Positions 42,482 through 51,914 are shown, numbered from the stretch's first letter. The stretch: DNA of 64,000 bases from an uncultured Desulfobacter sp. (GCF_963665355.1 NZ_OY762229.1:1612001-1676000); one strand, 5' to 3'. The notes: a model not told the origin generated them from the sequence alone. Numbers and translations are program-made.

Positions 42482-42559
42482 ATTCTTTTACCTGGACCCT
42501 GTTTTATGGTAAATTTTAATAATTTTTATTTTTTAAACAATCGGTAAAAAAGGGATCTC

Positions 42560-44104
42560 ATGAAAAAAGACAATATCACCACCGCCACCAAAGCTGCCGA
42601 AACAATTAAAACCGATCTTCTGGTTTATTTTGCCGTGGAGGCAAAGGACAACAAAATGCCTGTATGCGATGCCGCTGTCCAGTCCCAGGTTAAAAATGCG
42701 TTTGAATTGAAGGATTTTTCAGGAAAGGCTGCAGAACAGATATTGTTTTATCCGCCGGCCCGATCAAAAATTGCGGCCGCCCGGGTTCTGGTTCTGGGTA
42801 CAGGGCCTGTGAATAAGGAAAAGAATAAAGGGCTCGCCCTGGATATGCTGCGCGAGGCGGGCGGGCAGGTTGCCAAGGTGTGTACATCGGTTAAGGCAAA
42901 GGACGTCGTGATATGCCTGCCACCTTCAAAACATGTATCCCCGGCGCTGCCTGACCCGGAAGCTGTTGCCGGTGCTGTGGCCGAAGGTATTATTCTTGGG
43001 GATTACCGGTTTGAAAAATACAAGGAAAGCACAAAGAAAAAAAACGATTATCCCGGACTTGGGGCAATACAATTTGTATGCAAAGATGATCTTAAACTCG
43101 TACGACAGGGTGTTGAAAAGGCGAAAAATGCAGCCTTTGCCGCCTGTGCGGCACGGGATATGGCCAATGAACCGGGAAACCACTGGACCTCGGCCGATTT
43201 TGCGGCATATGCCAAACACCTTGCTGCGGAAACGGGGCTGGGCTACCGGTGTCTGGAAAAAAAGGATATGGAACAGTTGGGCATGGGGGGCATCCTTGGC
43301 GTCAACCAGGGATCCTATGTACCGGCACGCATGGTGGTTCTGGAATATTTGCCGGAAAACAGGACCGAAACCATCCTCCTTGTGGGCAAGGGGTTGACCT
43401 TTGATTCCGGGGGTATCAGCATCAAGCCGGCTGCGGGCATGGAGGATATGAAATACGATATGTGCGGCGGTGCAGCGGTTATGTGTGCCATGCAGGCCGT
43501 TGCCCTGGAAAAGCCGGATGTGGGTGTTGTGGCCATTGTTCCTGCCACGGATAATATGTCCGGGGCCAACGCCATTCACCCCGGCGATATTGTCCGTCAC
43601 TACAACGGGGTAACAAGCGAGGTTATCAACACCGATGCCGAAGGCCGCCTCATCCTGGCCGACGCCCTGGCCTGGGGCATTGAAAATTTCAAGCCCACCT
43701 GTGTGCTTGACGCGGCAACCCTGACAGGCGCGGTCATCATCGGCCTAGGCCATCATTATACAGGTCTGGTGTCCAACAACGACGCCTTGGTCAAAGCGGT
43801 TGAAACAGCCGGGAGTCTTGCCGGGGAACCTGTCTGGCGACTGCCCCTGAATAAAAACTATGAAAAACAGATTGAGTCTGATGTGGCGGACATTAAAAAC
43901 ACCGGGGGGAAACCGGCCGGCACAATAACTGCCGCAGCGTATCTGTCAAATTTTGTGGGTAAAACCCCCTGGGCGCATCTGGATATTGCAGGCACGGCCT
44001 GGGATTTTACAAAAAAGGCCTATATCCCCAAGGGGCCATCGGGAACGGCCACCAGGACGTTTATTAATCTGGTGCGAAACTGGAAAACAGGCAAAGTGAA
44101 ATAG
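42560..44104 (+). CDS. pepA: Leucyl aminopeptidase (M17)
   Basis: A 514-residue cytosolic aminopeptidase. The metal-binding segments GLTFDSGGISIKP, MKYDMCGGAA and NTDAEGRLILADAL are intact, in the C-terminal catalytic domain; the N-terminal domain is typical. It cleaves N-terminal residues in peptide turnover. Its TAG stop is the first three bases of a palindromic repeat element (see 44104-44164). Confidence 0.95.
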   Translation: MKKDNITTATKAAETIKTDLLVYFAVEAKDNKMPVCDAAVQSQVKNAFELKDFSGKAAEQILFYPPARSKIAAARVLVLGTGPVNKEKNKGLALDMLREAGGQVAKVCTSVKAKDVVICLPPSKHVSPALPDPEAVAGAVAEGIILGDYRFEKYKESTKKKNDYPGLGAIQFVCKDDLKLVRQGVEKAKNAAFAACAARDMANEPGNHWTSADFAAYAKHLAAETGLGYRCLEKKDMEQLGMGGILGVNQGSYVPARMVVLEYLPENRTETILLVGKGLTFDSGGISIKPAAGMEDMKYDMCGGAAVMCAMQAVALEKPDVGVVAIVPATDNMSGANAIHPGDIVRHYNGVTSEVINTDAEGRLILADALAWGIENFKPTCVLDAATLTGAVIIGLGHHYTGLVSNNDALVKAVETAGSLAGEPVWRLPLNKNYEKQIESDVADIKNTGGKPAGTITAAAYLSNFVGKTPWAHLDIAGTAWDFTKKAYIPKGPSGTATRTFINLVRNWKTGKVK

Positions 44105-44164
44105 TGTTTGGACGAAAAGTCACCCATCTGCGCCTTGCATCTGGGCCACTTTTCGTCCAAACAC
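44104..44164. repeat. Palindromic repeat, short form, abutting the pepA stop codon
   Basis: 61 bp with perfect 17-bp arms GTGTTTGGACGAAAAGT and its complement, and an inner CCCA/TGGG stem. It is homologous to the 125-bp element at 51790-51914 but lacks that copy's central insert. It begins at the last G of the pepA TAG. No T run follows; it may act as a terminator or mRNA 3' stabiliser. The rest of the gap to 44288 shows nothing clear. Confidence 0.85.
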
Positions 44165-44288
44165 CGGGCCTCGTTCAGGGTCCATACATATACCCCGTAT
44201 TTTTTATTTCCAGGACAGGGTGAAAGTGGTAAATAGCACCTCAATGACAGATCTTCCCCAATTTTTTAACTGATATTAAGGCCAAATC

Positions 44289-45593
44289 ATGGAACGAATT
44301 CTGGTAATCATGGCATCTTCTGCCTTAAGCACCCTGTTTTTTTTCTGGTTTTCCCACAGCATAAAAAAAAAGGAGTCTGTCAGGCAGTTTATTGAATCCC
44401 ATCTTTGGCTGATGCATCCCAACGCCATCTGTTACTGGCGTACAGGTCTGGCCTTTCTGGGATTTATCCTGTACTTTTTTTCGCCCTATCAATCTTTGTC
44501 CATTTTTATTTTCACATTTGCCGCCATTCTTGACGGGGTTGACGGGGTTGTGGCCCGGGGCTGCAACCTGGTCTCCCGGTGGGGGGAGTGGCTGGACCCC
44601 ATGTGCGACAAGCTGACCTATCTGCCCCCCATGATCGGGTTTGCTTATATCGGGATTTTGTCACCCAAACTTGTCTGGATACTTGTGGCCATTGAACTTG
44701 TGGGCCAATTTTTTGCCCGCAGAATACTGACCTGGCTCAAGGTGTCCGGAGCCGCCAACAACTTCGGGAAAATCAAGGCCATTATCTGTTTTGCCCTGGT
44801 GATTCTGTGCGCCCTGATGGATGCCTATCCCGGGATGCTCAACATCGGTGACGGGGTGCTTTTGTGCTGCATCGTTCTGTCTGCGGCATCCATGATTTTC
44901 AAGTTTGTCCCCAACCGGCTTTATGCAGATATTCTGTCCATGCTCAATTTTTCATGCGGTGTCACCAGCCTGGTTCTGACCTATCACCACTTTTATGCCT
45001 GGGCCATCTGTGTGATCATCATGGGTCAGCTTTTTGACCTGTTTGACGGGCGCATGGCGCTTAAACACGGGGGTACAAAATACGGCCCCTGGCTGGATGA
45101 TATTGCTGATTTTGTCAGTTTCGGCCTGGCTCCGGCCTATATGGTGGATATGAGAGGGGGGACCTTTGCCCTGTTTTTTGCTTCAATTTATGTGGTGGGT
45201 GTGGCGTATCGCCTGGTGCGGTTTGTTACCAAGGACAAGGGGCGCACTGATCTGCCCACCGGTATTTTTAACGGATTTCCAAGCCCTGCCGGAGCCCTGA
45301 TTGTATTAGGGGCATCCCTTGTGTTCGGGCCCATAATGTTATGGCTGTGTACCGCGATTTCCACAGCTCTGATGGTCAGCCATATCCGGTTTGCCCATTT
45401 TGGCCGGGTAATCCTCAAGCAGATCCCCAAACCCATTTTTTTCCTGATTTCCGCCACCACAATGGTGGTTTTAGCCTATATCCTGAAGACTAAAAATGTC
45501 CAGATGTTCGGGTATCTTATCCTGGCTTCCGTAGTTTTTTATCTGGCGGCAGGCCGGTTATGGGTGCAAAAATTGAATCCTGTGAGTAATTAG
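44289..45593 (+). CDS. Tandem two-domain CDP-alcohol phosphatidyltransferase
   Basis: A 434-residue integral membrane protein containing two complete CDP-alcohol phosphatidyltransferase domains. Domain 1 (about 40-185): D82-G-V-D85-G...AR90...G99...D103...D107, exactly the family DxxDGxxAR-x8-GxxxDxxxD pattern. Domain 2 (about 210-420): D250-L-F-D253-G...G266...D270...D274, followed by SFGLAPAYM, as in phosphatidylserine synthase of the PssA-II type; its AR is changed to AL. The first looks PgsA/other-like, the second PssA-like. One chain may make two phospholipids or one domain may have diverged. Such enzymes are usually single-domain. Confidence 0.85.
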   Translation: MERILVIMASSALSTLFFFWFSHSIKKKESVRQFIESHLWLMHPNAICYWRTGLAFLGFILYFFSPYQSLSIFIFTFAAILDGVDGVVARGCNLVSRWGEWLDPMCDKLTYLPPMIGFAYIGILSPKLVWILVAIELVGQFFARRILTWLKVSGAANNFGKIKAIICFALVILCALMDAYPGMLNIGDGVLLCCIVLSAASMIFKFVPNRLYADILSMLNFSCGVTSLVLTYHHFYAWAICVIIMGQLFDLFDGRMALKHGGTKYGPWLDDIADFVSFGLAPAYMVDMRGGTFALFFASIYVVGVAYRLVRFVTKDKGRTDLPTGIFNGFPSPAGALIVLGASLVFGPIMLWLCTAISTALMVSHIRFAHFGRVILKQIPKPIFFLISATTMVVLAYILKTKNVQMFGYLILASVVFYLAAGRLWVQKLNPVSN

Positions 45594-45619
45594 TACTGGT
45601 GTTCAGGCACCAGGCAGGG

Positions 45620-47422
45620 TTATTTTTTTCGGCTGCGGTTCTTTCTGCCCTTGCCGGAAAAACGCCCCTGATTCTGGTTCTGCCGTGGTGCGGATTTGGT
45701 CCGGTCATCCGGGGGCCGGGTGACCACCTGTTTTTGTCTCTCCTTGGCCCGCAGATCTTTTTCCACAAACACGGGCACCATGGCAAAGGGGTCAATGCCT
45801 GTATAGTACATCAGGGTTGAAAAGGTGGATGGCGTGGGCGTGAATATCTGGACCTGCTCCGGAGTGATGTGAAGTTCGTTTCTGGTAAACGCCTTGAGTT
45901 CATTCATCTCATTTATGGTACATCCGGGGTGGGCCGCAATCAGGTAATAGGTGAGGTATTGTTTTTTGTTCAAGGTTTTGCAGATGTTGTCAAACCGGTG
46001 CTTGAACTCAACAAGGCTCTCCATGCCCGGTTTGCCCATAAGTGCCAGCACACCGGGCACACAATGTTCCGGTGCCAGCTTCATCTGGCCGGAAACATGG
46101 TCGGATATCACCTGCTTTAAGTATGCCTGTCCCTTTTGTTTGTCCCCGAGAATCAGGTCATGGCGTATTCCTGAGTTGAGAAATACCTTTTTAACACCCG
46201 CAAGGCGGCTGATTTCATTGAGCAGATCCATCTGGGGGCCGTGATCCGGTGCAAGGAAGGGGCATGGCGTCGGGAACAGGCAGCGCCGGTGGGAACAGGC
46301 CCCTTTTTTTAATTTTTTTTCGCACTCAAACCCGTACATGTTGGCGGTGGGGCCGCCCAGATCAAAGATATATCCTTTAAAATCCCTGTCCCGGGTCATT
46401 TTTTCTGCTTCGGCAATGATGGACTCTTTGCTGCGCCACCGCACGGTGCGGCCTTGGTGGACGGTGATGGCGCAGAAGTTACACTCCCCATAGCAGCCGT
46501 AATGGGTGGGTATGGAAAACCGGATGGTGTCCATGGCCCGGACATGGCCCAGGGACCGGTAATAGGGGTGAACATCCCGCTGGAAATCCAGGTCATGAAT
46601 GTCATCCATCTCTTGGGTGGTGCTGAAGGGTGCCGGGGGATTGAGGACCAGAAACCGGTCTGCATGGGCCTGGCTCAGGGGGCGGGCAAGCGTGGGGTCC
46701 GTATTGTCATAAAAGGTTTTAAAGCTTTGGATATAAAGGTTCTTGTCCCTGAGGACATCTTCATAGGAGGGCAACTCTATGCCTTTGGGTGCCCTGGCGA
46801 TATATCCCAGGCCCGGAATTTGTGTAACAGGATCTTCTGCGTCGTCCGGCGCTGTCTTCGGTTTATTATCCAGGGCCCGGGCCAGCTCCACGACACCGGC
46901 ATGGGCCATGCCGAACAAAAGGTAGTCGGCTTTGGCGTCAAACAGGATGGACCTTCGTATTTTATTGGACCAGAAATCATAGTGGGCAATGCGCCGGAGA
47001 CTTGCTTCGATGCCGCCCAGCACAATGGGTGCGGTTGATTTGAAAAAACGCCGCACAAGGTTGGTGTATACAATAACCGCCCGGTCGGGCCGCCGGGTGT
47101 TTTCTCCGCCCGGTGTGTAGTCATCCTGTTTGCGTCGTTTTTTTGATGCGGTGTAGTTGGCCACCATGGAGTCCACGGCCCCGCCGGTGATGCCCCAGAA
47201 GAGCCGGGGTTCGCCCAGCCGTGTGATGTCCCGGTCGCTGTCTGTGTCCGGCTGGGCAATGATTCCCACGGTAAATCCGTGGGCTTCCAGGACCCGGCCG
47301 ATCAGGCTGACCCCCATGAACGCAGAATCAATGTATGTATCCCCGGTGACAAGAATCACATCAAGCTGGCTGATGCCCCGGTCATCAAGTTCTTTTCGGG
47401 TGGTGGGTAAAAACATGTTCAC
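45620..47422 (-). CDS. ygiQ: YgiQ-family radical SAM protein
   Basis: A 600-residue UPF0313 protein: an N-terminal B12-binding-like region (LDVILVTGDTYIDSAFMGVSLI), then a radical SAM core with the cluster-binding Cys set in YGCYGECNFCAI. The C-terminal tail is rich in Lys, Arg, Gln and Asn and probably disordered. Substrate unknown. The start overlaps the MFS gene stop by four bases, so the two are co-translated. Confidence 0.92.
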   Translation of the reverse strand: MNMFLPTTRKELDDRGISQLDVILVTGDTYIDSAFMGVSLIGRVLEAHGFTVGIIAQPDTDSDRDITRLGEPRLFWGITGGAVDSMVANYTASKKRRKQDDYTPGGENTRRPDRAVIVYTNLVRRFFKSTAPIVLGGIEASLRRIAHYDFWSNKIRRSILFDAKADYLLFGMAHAGVVELARALDNKPKTAPDDAEDPVTQIPGLGYIARAPKGIELPSYEDVLRDKNLYIQSFKTFYDNTDPTLARPLSQAHADRFLVLNPPAPFSTTQEMDDIHDLDFQRDVHPYYRSLGHVRAMDTIRFSIPTHYGCYGECNFCAITVHQGRTVRWRSKESIIAEAEKMTRDRDFKGYIFDLGGPTANMYGFECEKKLKKGACSHRRCLFPTPCPFLAPDHGPQMDLLNEISRLAGVKKVFLNSGIRHDLILGDKQKGQAYLKQVISDHVSGQMKLAPEHCVPGVLALMGKPGMESLVEFKHRFDNICKTLNKKQYLTYYLIAAHPGCTINEMNELKAFTRNELHITPEQVQIFTPTPSTFSTLMYYTGIDPFAMVPVFVEKDLRAKERQKQVVTRPPDDRTKSAPRQNQNQGRFSGKGRKNRSRKK

Positions 47423-48834
47423 TGTTTCGAAGCAGGTCCTTTTGTTTGCTCCACCCGGGCCATGGAAAAGATAATTCCCACCAGACTGAGCACGGCAAAA
47501 ATAATAAAGGCCGTATGCATGGTTTTTAGAAACCCCGGGGCCGTGGCGGTGCTGACTTCAGCATTGCCCATGAACATGCTTAGAAGCAGCGTGGTGATGG
47601 TCATGGCCGTAAGCATACCGATGCTGCGCATGGTGGCCACAAGGCTTGAGGCAATGCCGTAATGTTTCGGACGCACAGATCCCATGACCGTGGTCATGTT
47701 GGGTGTGGAAAATGCGGCAAATCCCAAACCCATGATCACCAGCACCGTCAGCACCTGCCAGATTTGGGCTTCCTGGCCGAGAAAGGCTGCGAACCCAAGC
47801 CCTGCCGCGCAGATGGCCATACCGGCCGTGGATAATTTGGATGGTGAGATCCTGTCTGAAAGGGTGCCTGACAAGGGTGACAGAGCCGCCTGAATTACCG
47901 GTTGGACAATGAGCACAAAACCTGTGGTTTGGGCAGACATGCCTTTGATCACCTGGAGATACAGGGAAAAGAAAAACGTGAGCCCGAATGAGGCGGCATA
48001 GTTGATCCATGTGGCAATGTTGCTGAAGGCAAACACGCGGTTTCCCAGCAGCAGGCGGATATCCAGGATGGGAGAGGGGTGTCTGTATTCAAACACTGAA
48101 AAGCCAGCCAGGCAAACCACTCCGGCGACCATCAGACCCGGTGCCCAGGTCTCGCTTTCAAGGTGGGATACCCCCACGATGAGGCAGGAGAGGGCTGTCA
48201 TATAAATGAGGCTGCCCAACCAGTCAAAGGATTCTCCTTCTGCACCTTTCCACTCTCCTTTAAGTTGGGTCAGGGTCAGAATCAGGGCTGCCATGGCAAG
48301 GGGGACAGTTGCAAAAAAGATCCACTGCCAACCCATCCAGGCGATCATGAAGCCGGCCAGGGTGGGACCGGCGGACAGGCCCAGGTAGACACAGGCCACA
48401 ATGATGCCCATGGCTTTGCCCCGTGTCTCCTTTGGCACCACAGACGATAGAATGGCCACGGACGTGGAGACCGTACACGACACGCCAATGCCCTGAAGAA
48501 AGCGGATGGCAATGAAAACAGCGATTGACGGGGAAAAGGGCAGCAGGATCGTGGCAAGGACAAACAGTCCCACACCTGACACAAATATTTTTTTTCTTCC
48601 GGTGATGTCGGCCAGCCGGCCCAGAGGTAGAAGAAACAGGGTGACAGCCAGAATGTAGACCATTTCCACCAGGGCCAGGGAGACGGCACTGGCACCGAAA
48701 AAACGGCCAATGGTGGGAAGGGCCACACCGACGGCAGACATCATGAACGGTGCCAGAAACTGTACTGAGGACACGATAAATATGGTGTGGCCGGAGGATA
48801 TTGGTGGTCGGGGTTTGTTCAGGCTGCTTTTCAT
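47419..48834 (-). CDS. MFS transporter, DHA2-like (14 helices)
   Basis: A 471-residue polytopic protein. Motif A is seen in LGRLADITGRKKIF, motif C-like glycines in YLGLSAGPTLAGFM, and 14 membrane helices can be outlined, as in drug:H+ antiporters of the DHA2 group. It would export toxic compounds by proton exchange. A 10-bp inverted repeat lies in its upstream region (48905-48914/48957-48966). Confidence 0.85.
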   Translation of the reverse strand: MKSSLNKPRPPISSGHTIFIVSSVQFLAPFMMSAVGVALPTIGRFFGASAVSLALVEMVYILAVTLFLLPLGRLADITGRKKIFVSGVGLFVLATILLPFSPSIAVFIAIRFLQGIGVSCTVSTSVAILSSVVPKETRGKAMGIIVACVYLGLSAGPTLAGFMIAWMGWQWIFFATVPLAMAALILTLTQLKGEWKGAEGESFDWLGSLIYMTALSCLIVGVSHLESETWAPGLMVAGVVCLAGFSVFEYRHPSPILDIRLLLGNRVFAFSNIATWINYAASFGLTFFFSLYLQVIKGMSAQTTGFVLIVQPVIQAALSPLSGTLSDRISPSKLSTAGMAICAAGLGFAAFLGQEAQIWQVLTVLVIMGLGFAAFSTPNMTTVMGSVRPKHYGIASSLVATMRSIGMLTAMTITTLLLSMFMGNAEVSTATAPGFLKTMHTAFIIFAVLSLVGIIFSMARVEQTKGPASKQ

Positions 48835-48904
48835 GTGCTCCCCTCCCGGCGTTGTCAGACACCCGGTTCATAGGACTTAATTGGCTCTGCTGTTCTGTGT
48901 CGCG

Positions 48905-48966
48905 TCAGGCTGCTTTTAAAATTGTTTTTAACGGTTTTAATTGATTTTTCATTATGAGCAGCCTGA
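48905..48966. promoter_or_regulatory. Inverted repeat upstream of the MFS gene
   Basis: TCAGGCTGCT (48905-48914) and AGCAGCCTGA (48957-48966) are exact inverse complements 42 bases apart in an AT-rich gap of 209 bp. It may be an operator or the hairpin at the end of the MotB-like gene. Confidence 0.35.
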
Positions 48967-49043
48967 CCAGGATGTCAAGATAAAATACCGTGGGTGGGGC
49001 GGAGGTGGGACGGCTAAAGATTTTTAAGATTCCCCTATGGTTG

Positions 49044-49786
49044 TTACGGTTGCTCAGCTTCCCTGACTATAGAAATTTCCACACGCCGGTTGGCTTCCCT
49101 GCCCAGGAAATGATTGTTGTCTCCAATGGGCCGGTATTGGCCAAATCCTTCTATATTGACCCGTTCCGGGGCCACCCGGCAGTCGATTAAAATTTAGCCA
49201 CACTCATGGCCCTTGCTGAGGAGAGCTCCCAGTTGGAAGGAAACTGGGCCGTATGAATGGGGGTATTGTCTGTATGGCCGGCAACGATGATTCGGTAACC
49301 GGGCTCTGTTATGAAAAATGTGGCCAAGTCCTGTAAAGTGGGCTTAATGTAGTCCAGAAGGCCGGCCTGGCCGGAAGGAAAGCTGATATCTTCTCCCAGG
49401 GTCAGAATGAGTCTGTTTTTTGCGATTTTAACGGAGTAATTTGAAATATCTGATTTTTCCATGACCTCAAGCAGCCGGTCTTCAATGGCCAGAAGATCCA
49501 GGCCCGTTTCCATATTCTTTTTCACCGGCTTGTCCGGTGTTTTAACTGCGTCAACGGCCTGGCGCACCACCGTGGCAACATGCTTGATTTTTGGCGTTTC
49601 GGGTGTCTGGGTCTGGTTGCTGTACAACATGATAAAGAAAACCAGTATCAGGGTCATGATATCCAGCATGGCCCACAAACCGGGATCTTCAGGTTCGCAT
49701 CCCTCCAAAAGACCCTGGCGTTTCAAACGAAGCCGCTTTGACTCCGAAATTTCCAGTTCATATATGAGGTTTTCCGGGGTTGCCAT
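49044..49786 (-). pseudogene. MotB/OmpA-like stator protein, broken by a one-base frameshift
   Basis: The first frame (49786 to 49187) encodes 199 residues: cytoplasmic N-terminus, one membrane helix (about 36-57) with an Asp at position 42 (WAMLDIMTLILVFF) as in proton-conducting MotB, and an OmpA-like domain (AGHTDNTPIH, SNWELSSARA). It stops at TAA in AAATTTTAATC. Reading on in the -1 frame gives the missing end of the OmpA domain (LIDCRVAPERVNIEG, GQYRPIGDNN, EANRRVEISIV) up to TAA at 49046-49044. One T too few in the T run explains this, so it is a recent mutation or a sequencing error. Partner of the MotA-like gene five bases upstream. Confidence 0.85.
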
Positions 49787-49791
49787 ATATA

Positions 49792-50652
49792 TCAGCCTGC
49801 CATGGGTTCCTGTTTTTCAGGGTGGGGTTGAAGACGGGTCAATTTCATGGGCAGTTTCATGTTTTTCCTGTTCCGTGCCAGGTTTTTTCTGCCTGCGGTC
49901 CAGTCATCCTGGAAATAATCGCCGATGCAGTATCTCAAGCGGTACCCGATGGCTTTGGCATTGCTCTTGTCCGCAATATCTAAAACCCCCTCAATGATTA
50001 ATGTCAGTTCCATGGCGTCATGTTTGGTTTTTTCCGCCAGTTTTTTTGCAATGGGAAGAAAAATTACGTTGGCATAGAGCAGTCCGTAAAACGTGGTCAA
50101 AAGGGCTGTGGCCACCCCTTTTCCGATGAGCTCCGGTGACCCCATATTATTTAATACGTTGATCAGGCCGATAATGGTGCCCACAAAACCAAATACCGGC
50201 ATTAATTTAATGAAGGTATTGATCAGATCCGCCTGGGAACGTCTGGCCTGCAGAAAATTGTCGTATCTTTGTTCAAGGGTTTTGAAGATCGTATATCTGT
50301 CAAACCCGTCCGCAATCATTTCAATGCCCATCTTCAGAAATGGATTGTCAATGGTTTCAGATTTTTCATCCAGTACAAGCTGTCCGTCCCGGCGTCGGAT
50401 TGTGGCCAGTACCTCTATCTGCTTTATGAGAGCGTTCAGATTGGCTTTCTGGCCGGAAAATGCCTTACGGATATTGACTAAAAGATCCGAAAACAGATGA
50501 AAAGGATACGACATCAGGGCGCAGACAAAAGCCCCGGCAAGAATAATCAGGTTACTTTTGATGTTTAAAACAATGGATGATAGTTCGGATACGGTTCCTG
50601 ACAACAGTATAAACACAACAACACCTGCGGCCGGAAGTATTTTCTGGAGCAT
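49792..50652 (-). CDS. MotA/TolQ/ExbB-like proton-channel protein
   Basis: A 286-residue inner-membrane protein with the two N-terminal helices, a large cytoplasmic part and two closing helices of the MotA/ExbB family (FGFVGTIIGLINVL and ATALLTTFYGLLYANVIFLP). ATG 50652 has AAGGAGA upstream; the open frame extends back to 50817. It pairs with the MotB/OmpA-like gene to form a stator-like ion channel, either for a flagellum or for another envelope machine; no flagellar gene is nearby. The partner's frameshift would leave it without a functional peptidoglycan anchor. Confidence 0.85.
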   Translation of the reverse strand: MLQKILPAAGVVVFILLSGTVSELSSIVLNIKSNLIILAGAFVCALMSYPFHLFSDLLVNIRKAFSGQKANLNALIKQIEVLATIRRRDGQLVLDEKSETIDNPFLKMGIEMIADGFDRYTIFKTLEQRYDNFLQARRSQADLINTFIKLMPVFGFVGTIIGLINVLNNMGSPELIGKGVATALLTTFYGLLYANVIFLPIAKKLAEKTKHDAMELTLIIEGVLDIADKSNAKAIGYRLRYCIGDYFQDDWTAGRKNLARNRKNMKLPMKLTRLQPHPEKQEPMAG

Positions 50653-50999
50653 GGGATTCTCCTTTGTTAATGGGGTAAAAAAACAGATTTCAATGAGATA
50701 GTGTAAGCACAAATTGTGCCTGTTAAAAATTATAATAAAGTTACAGTATGTTAAGATTTTTCGTAAAACAAGATAGGAAGAAATTGCCGGTTCAGACTGG
50801 TTGTCATGACCACCCATGGGATGATTCGATCTCTATATATCCGGCCTCAGTCCGTAACAGAAAATGAAATTAATATAGCAAGTTATTGGGAACCTACTAT
50901 AAAACAAGATGACAATCGGGGCGGTTTGTGACAAACTGTGCCCGGTTTTAAAACAGTATGTCCGGTGTATTCCGGAACTTAAGCAGAAAGGACATGACA

Positions 51000-51437
51000 G
51001 TGAGTAATCTTGACGCATTCCTGGACAAGCTCCAGGAGGAGATATTTGATGAGGCAAAACAGGCTTTAGGTGAAAGAGGTTTTCACCGCTGGAGAAACCC
51101 CAGATATAACGGCCGGATGGAAAACCCTGATGGATGGGGCCGGGTAACCGGAGAGTGCGGGGACACCATGGAAATATATCTGAAATTCAGCAACAACCAG
51201 GTGGCAGACGCTTCTTATTTTACGGACGGGTGCGCCTCTTCCATGGTCAGCGGCTCCTTTGCCGCTGAACTGACACTGGGCAAAACCCCGGAGGAACTGA
51301 CTGATATCACTGCAGACCACATCCTTGCCGCCATCGGCCGGCTGCCGGAAAATGACCTTCACTGCACCACTCTGGCAGCCCGCACCATCCAGGCCGCCCT
51401 GGACAACTACATGGGTAATATGGTGAAACAAGGGTAA
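51000..51437 (+). CDS. NifU/IscU-like iron-sulfur cluster scaffold protein
   Basis: A 145-residue NifU N-terminal domain protein. The three cluster-ligand cysteines are in GECGDTM, TDGCASS and DLHCTTLA, the spacing of IscU/NifU scaffolds. The GTG at 51000 is seven bases from AGAAAGGA and preferred over the ATG at 50994, which sits one base from it. It stands without a cysteine desulfurase, so it must borrow sulfur from one encoded elsewhere. The next small gene follows in the same direction after four bases. Confidence 0.85.
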   Translation: MSNLDAFLDKLQEEIFDEAKQALGERGFHRWRNPRYNGRMENPDGWGRVTGECGDTMEIYLKFSNNQVADASYFTDGCASSMVSGSFAAELTLGKTPEELTDITADHILAAIGRLPENDLHCTTLAARTIQAALDNYMGNMVKQG

Positions 51438-51441
51438 ATTG

Positions 51442-51759
51442 ATGGAAATTTTCCTTGATCTGAGCCGCCACTGCATCCAGACGGCGGCTCGTCTGAAGCT
51501 TGAACACCTGATCCGGCAGTGCCTTAATGAGCCGGATCAGGAAACAGAAGAGATGATTGAGGCGTTGACCGATTTTCTGACTCTGAATGATTTCGGAGAA
51601 TTGCGCAGGCGCATTGATCTGGCCCGTAAATCCTTTGAAAATAGTCCCGAACAACTTGTGCACCTCGACCTGTCCATTGGCATGCTCAGCCCCTTCTCCC
51701 GCATGGCCCTTGGCTTTGGTTACTGCATTTTGACCATGCCGGCCCCCTCTTGCTTATAA
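51442..51759 (+). CDS. Small hypothetical protein downstream of the NifU-like scaffold gene
   Basis: A 105-residue protein of unrecognised family, mostly helical and acidic for the first 75 residues (RLKLEHLIRQCLNEPDQETE) with three Cys (near 12, 27 and 95). ATG 51442 is four bases after the scaffold stop, preceded by AAGGG, so the two are probably translated together. It ends 30 bp before the palindromic repeat. Confidence 0.6.
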   Translation: MEIFLDLSRHCIQTAARLKLEHLIRQCLNEPDQETEEMIEALTDFLTLNDFGELRRRIDLARKSFENSPEQLVHLDLSIGMLSPFSRMALGFGYCILTMPAPSCL

Positions 51760-51789
51760 TTCTGAAACATGGTGCCCGAACGGAAACCC

Positions 51790-51914
51790 GTGTTTGGACG
51801 CAAAGTTGCCCAGATGCAAGGCGCAAGAAAATGTGCAACCGGAGCATACTTGAGTATGTGAGGATTGCACATTTTCTTGCAACGCCGCAGATGGGTGACT
51901 TTGCGTCCAAACAC
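51790..51914. repeat. Palindromic repeat, long form, abutting the radical SAM gene stop codon
   Basis: 125 bp of three nested stems: outer 17-bp arms GTGTTTGGACGCAAAGT, middle 16-bp arms GCAAGAAAATGTGCAA (51823-51838 / 51865-51880) and an inner CATACT/AGTATG stem. On the minus strand it starts at the TAG of the radical SAM gene. Same family as 44104-44164; one stem pair is changed from A-T to C-G on both sides at once. Confidence 0.9.

Noticed and set aside
49180-49200. Programmed ribosomal frameshift in the MotB-like gene
   Set aside because: The context GCT AAA TTT TAA does not allow good re-pairing of the P-site tRNA after a -1 slip and no stimulatory structure was seen; a one-base deletion or sequencing error is simpler.
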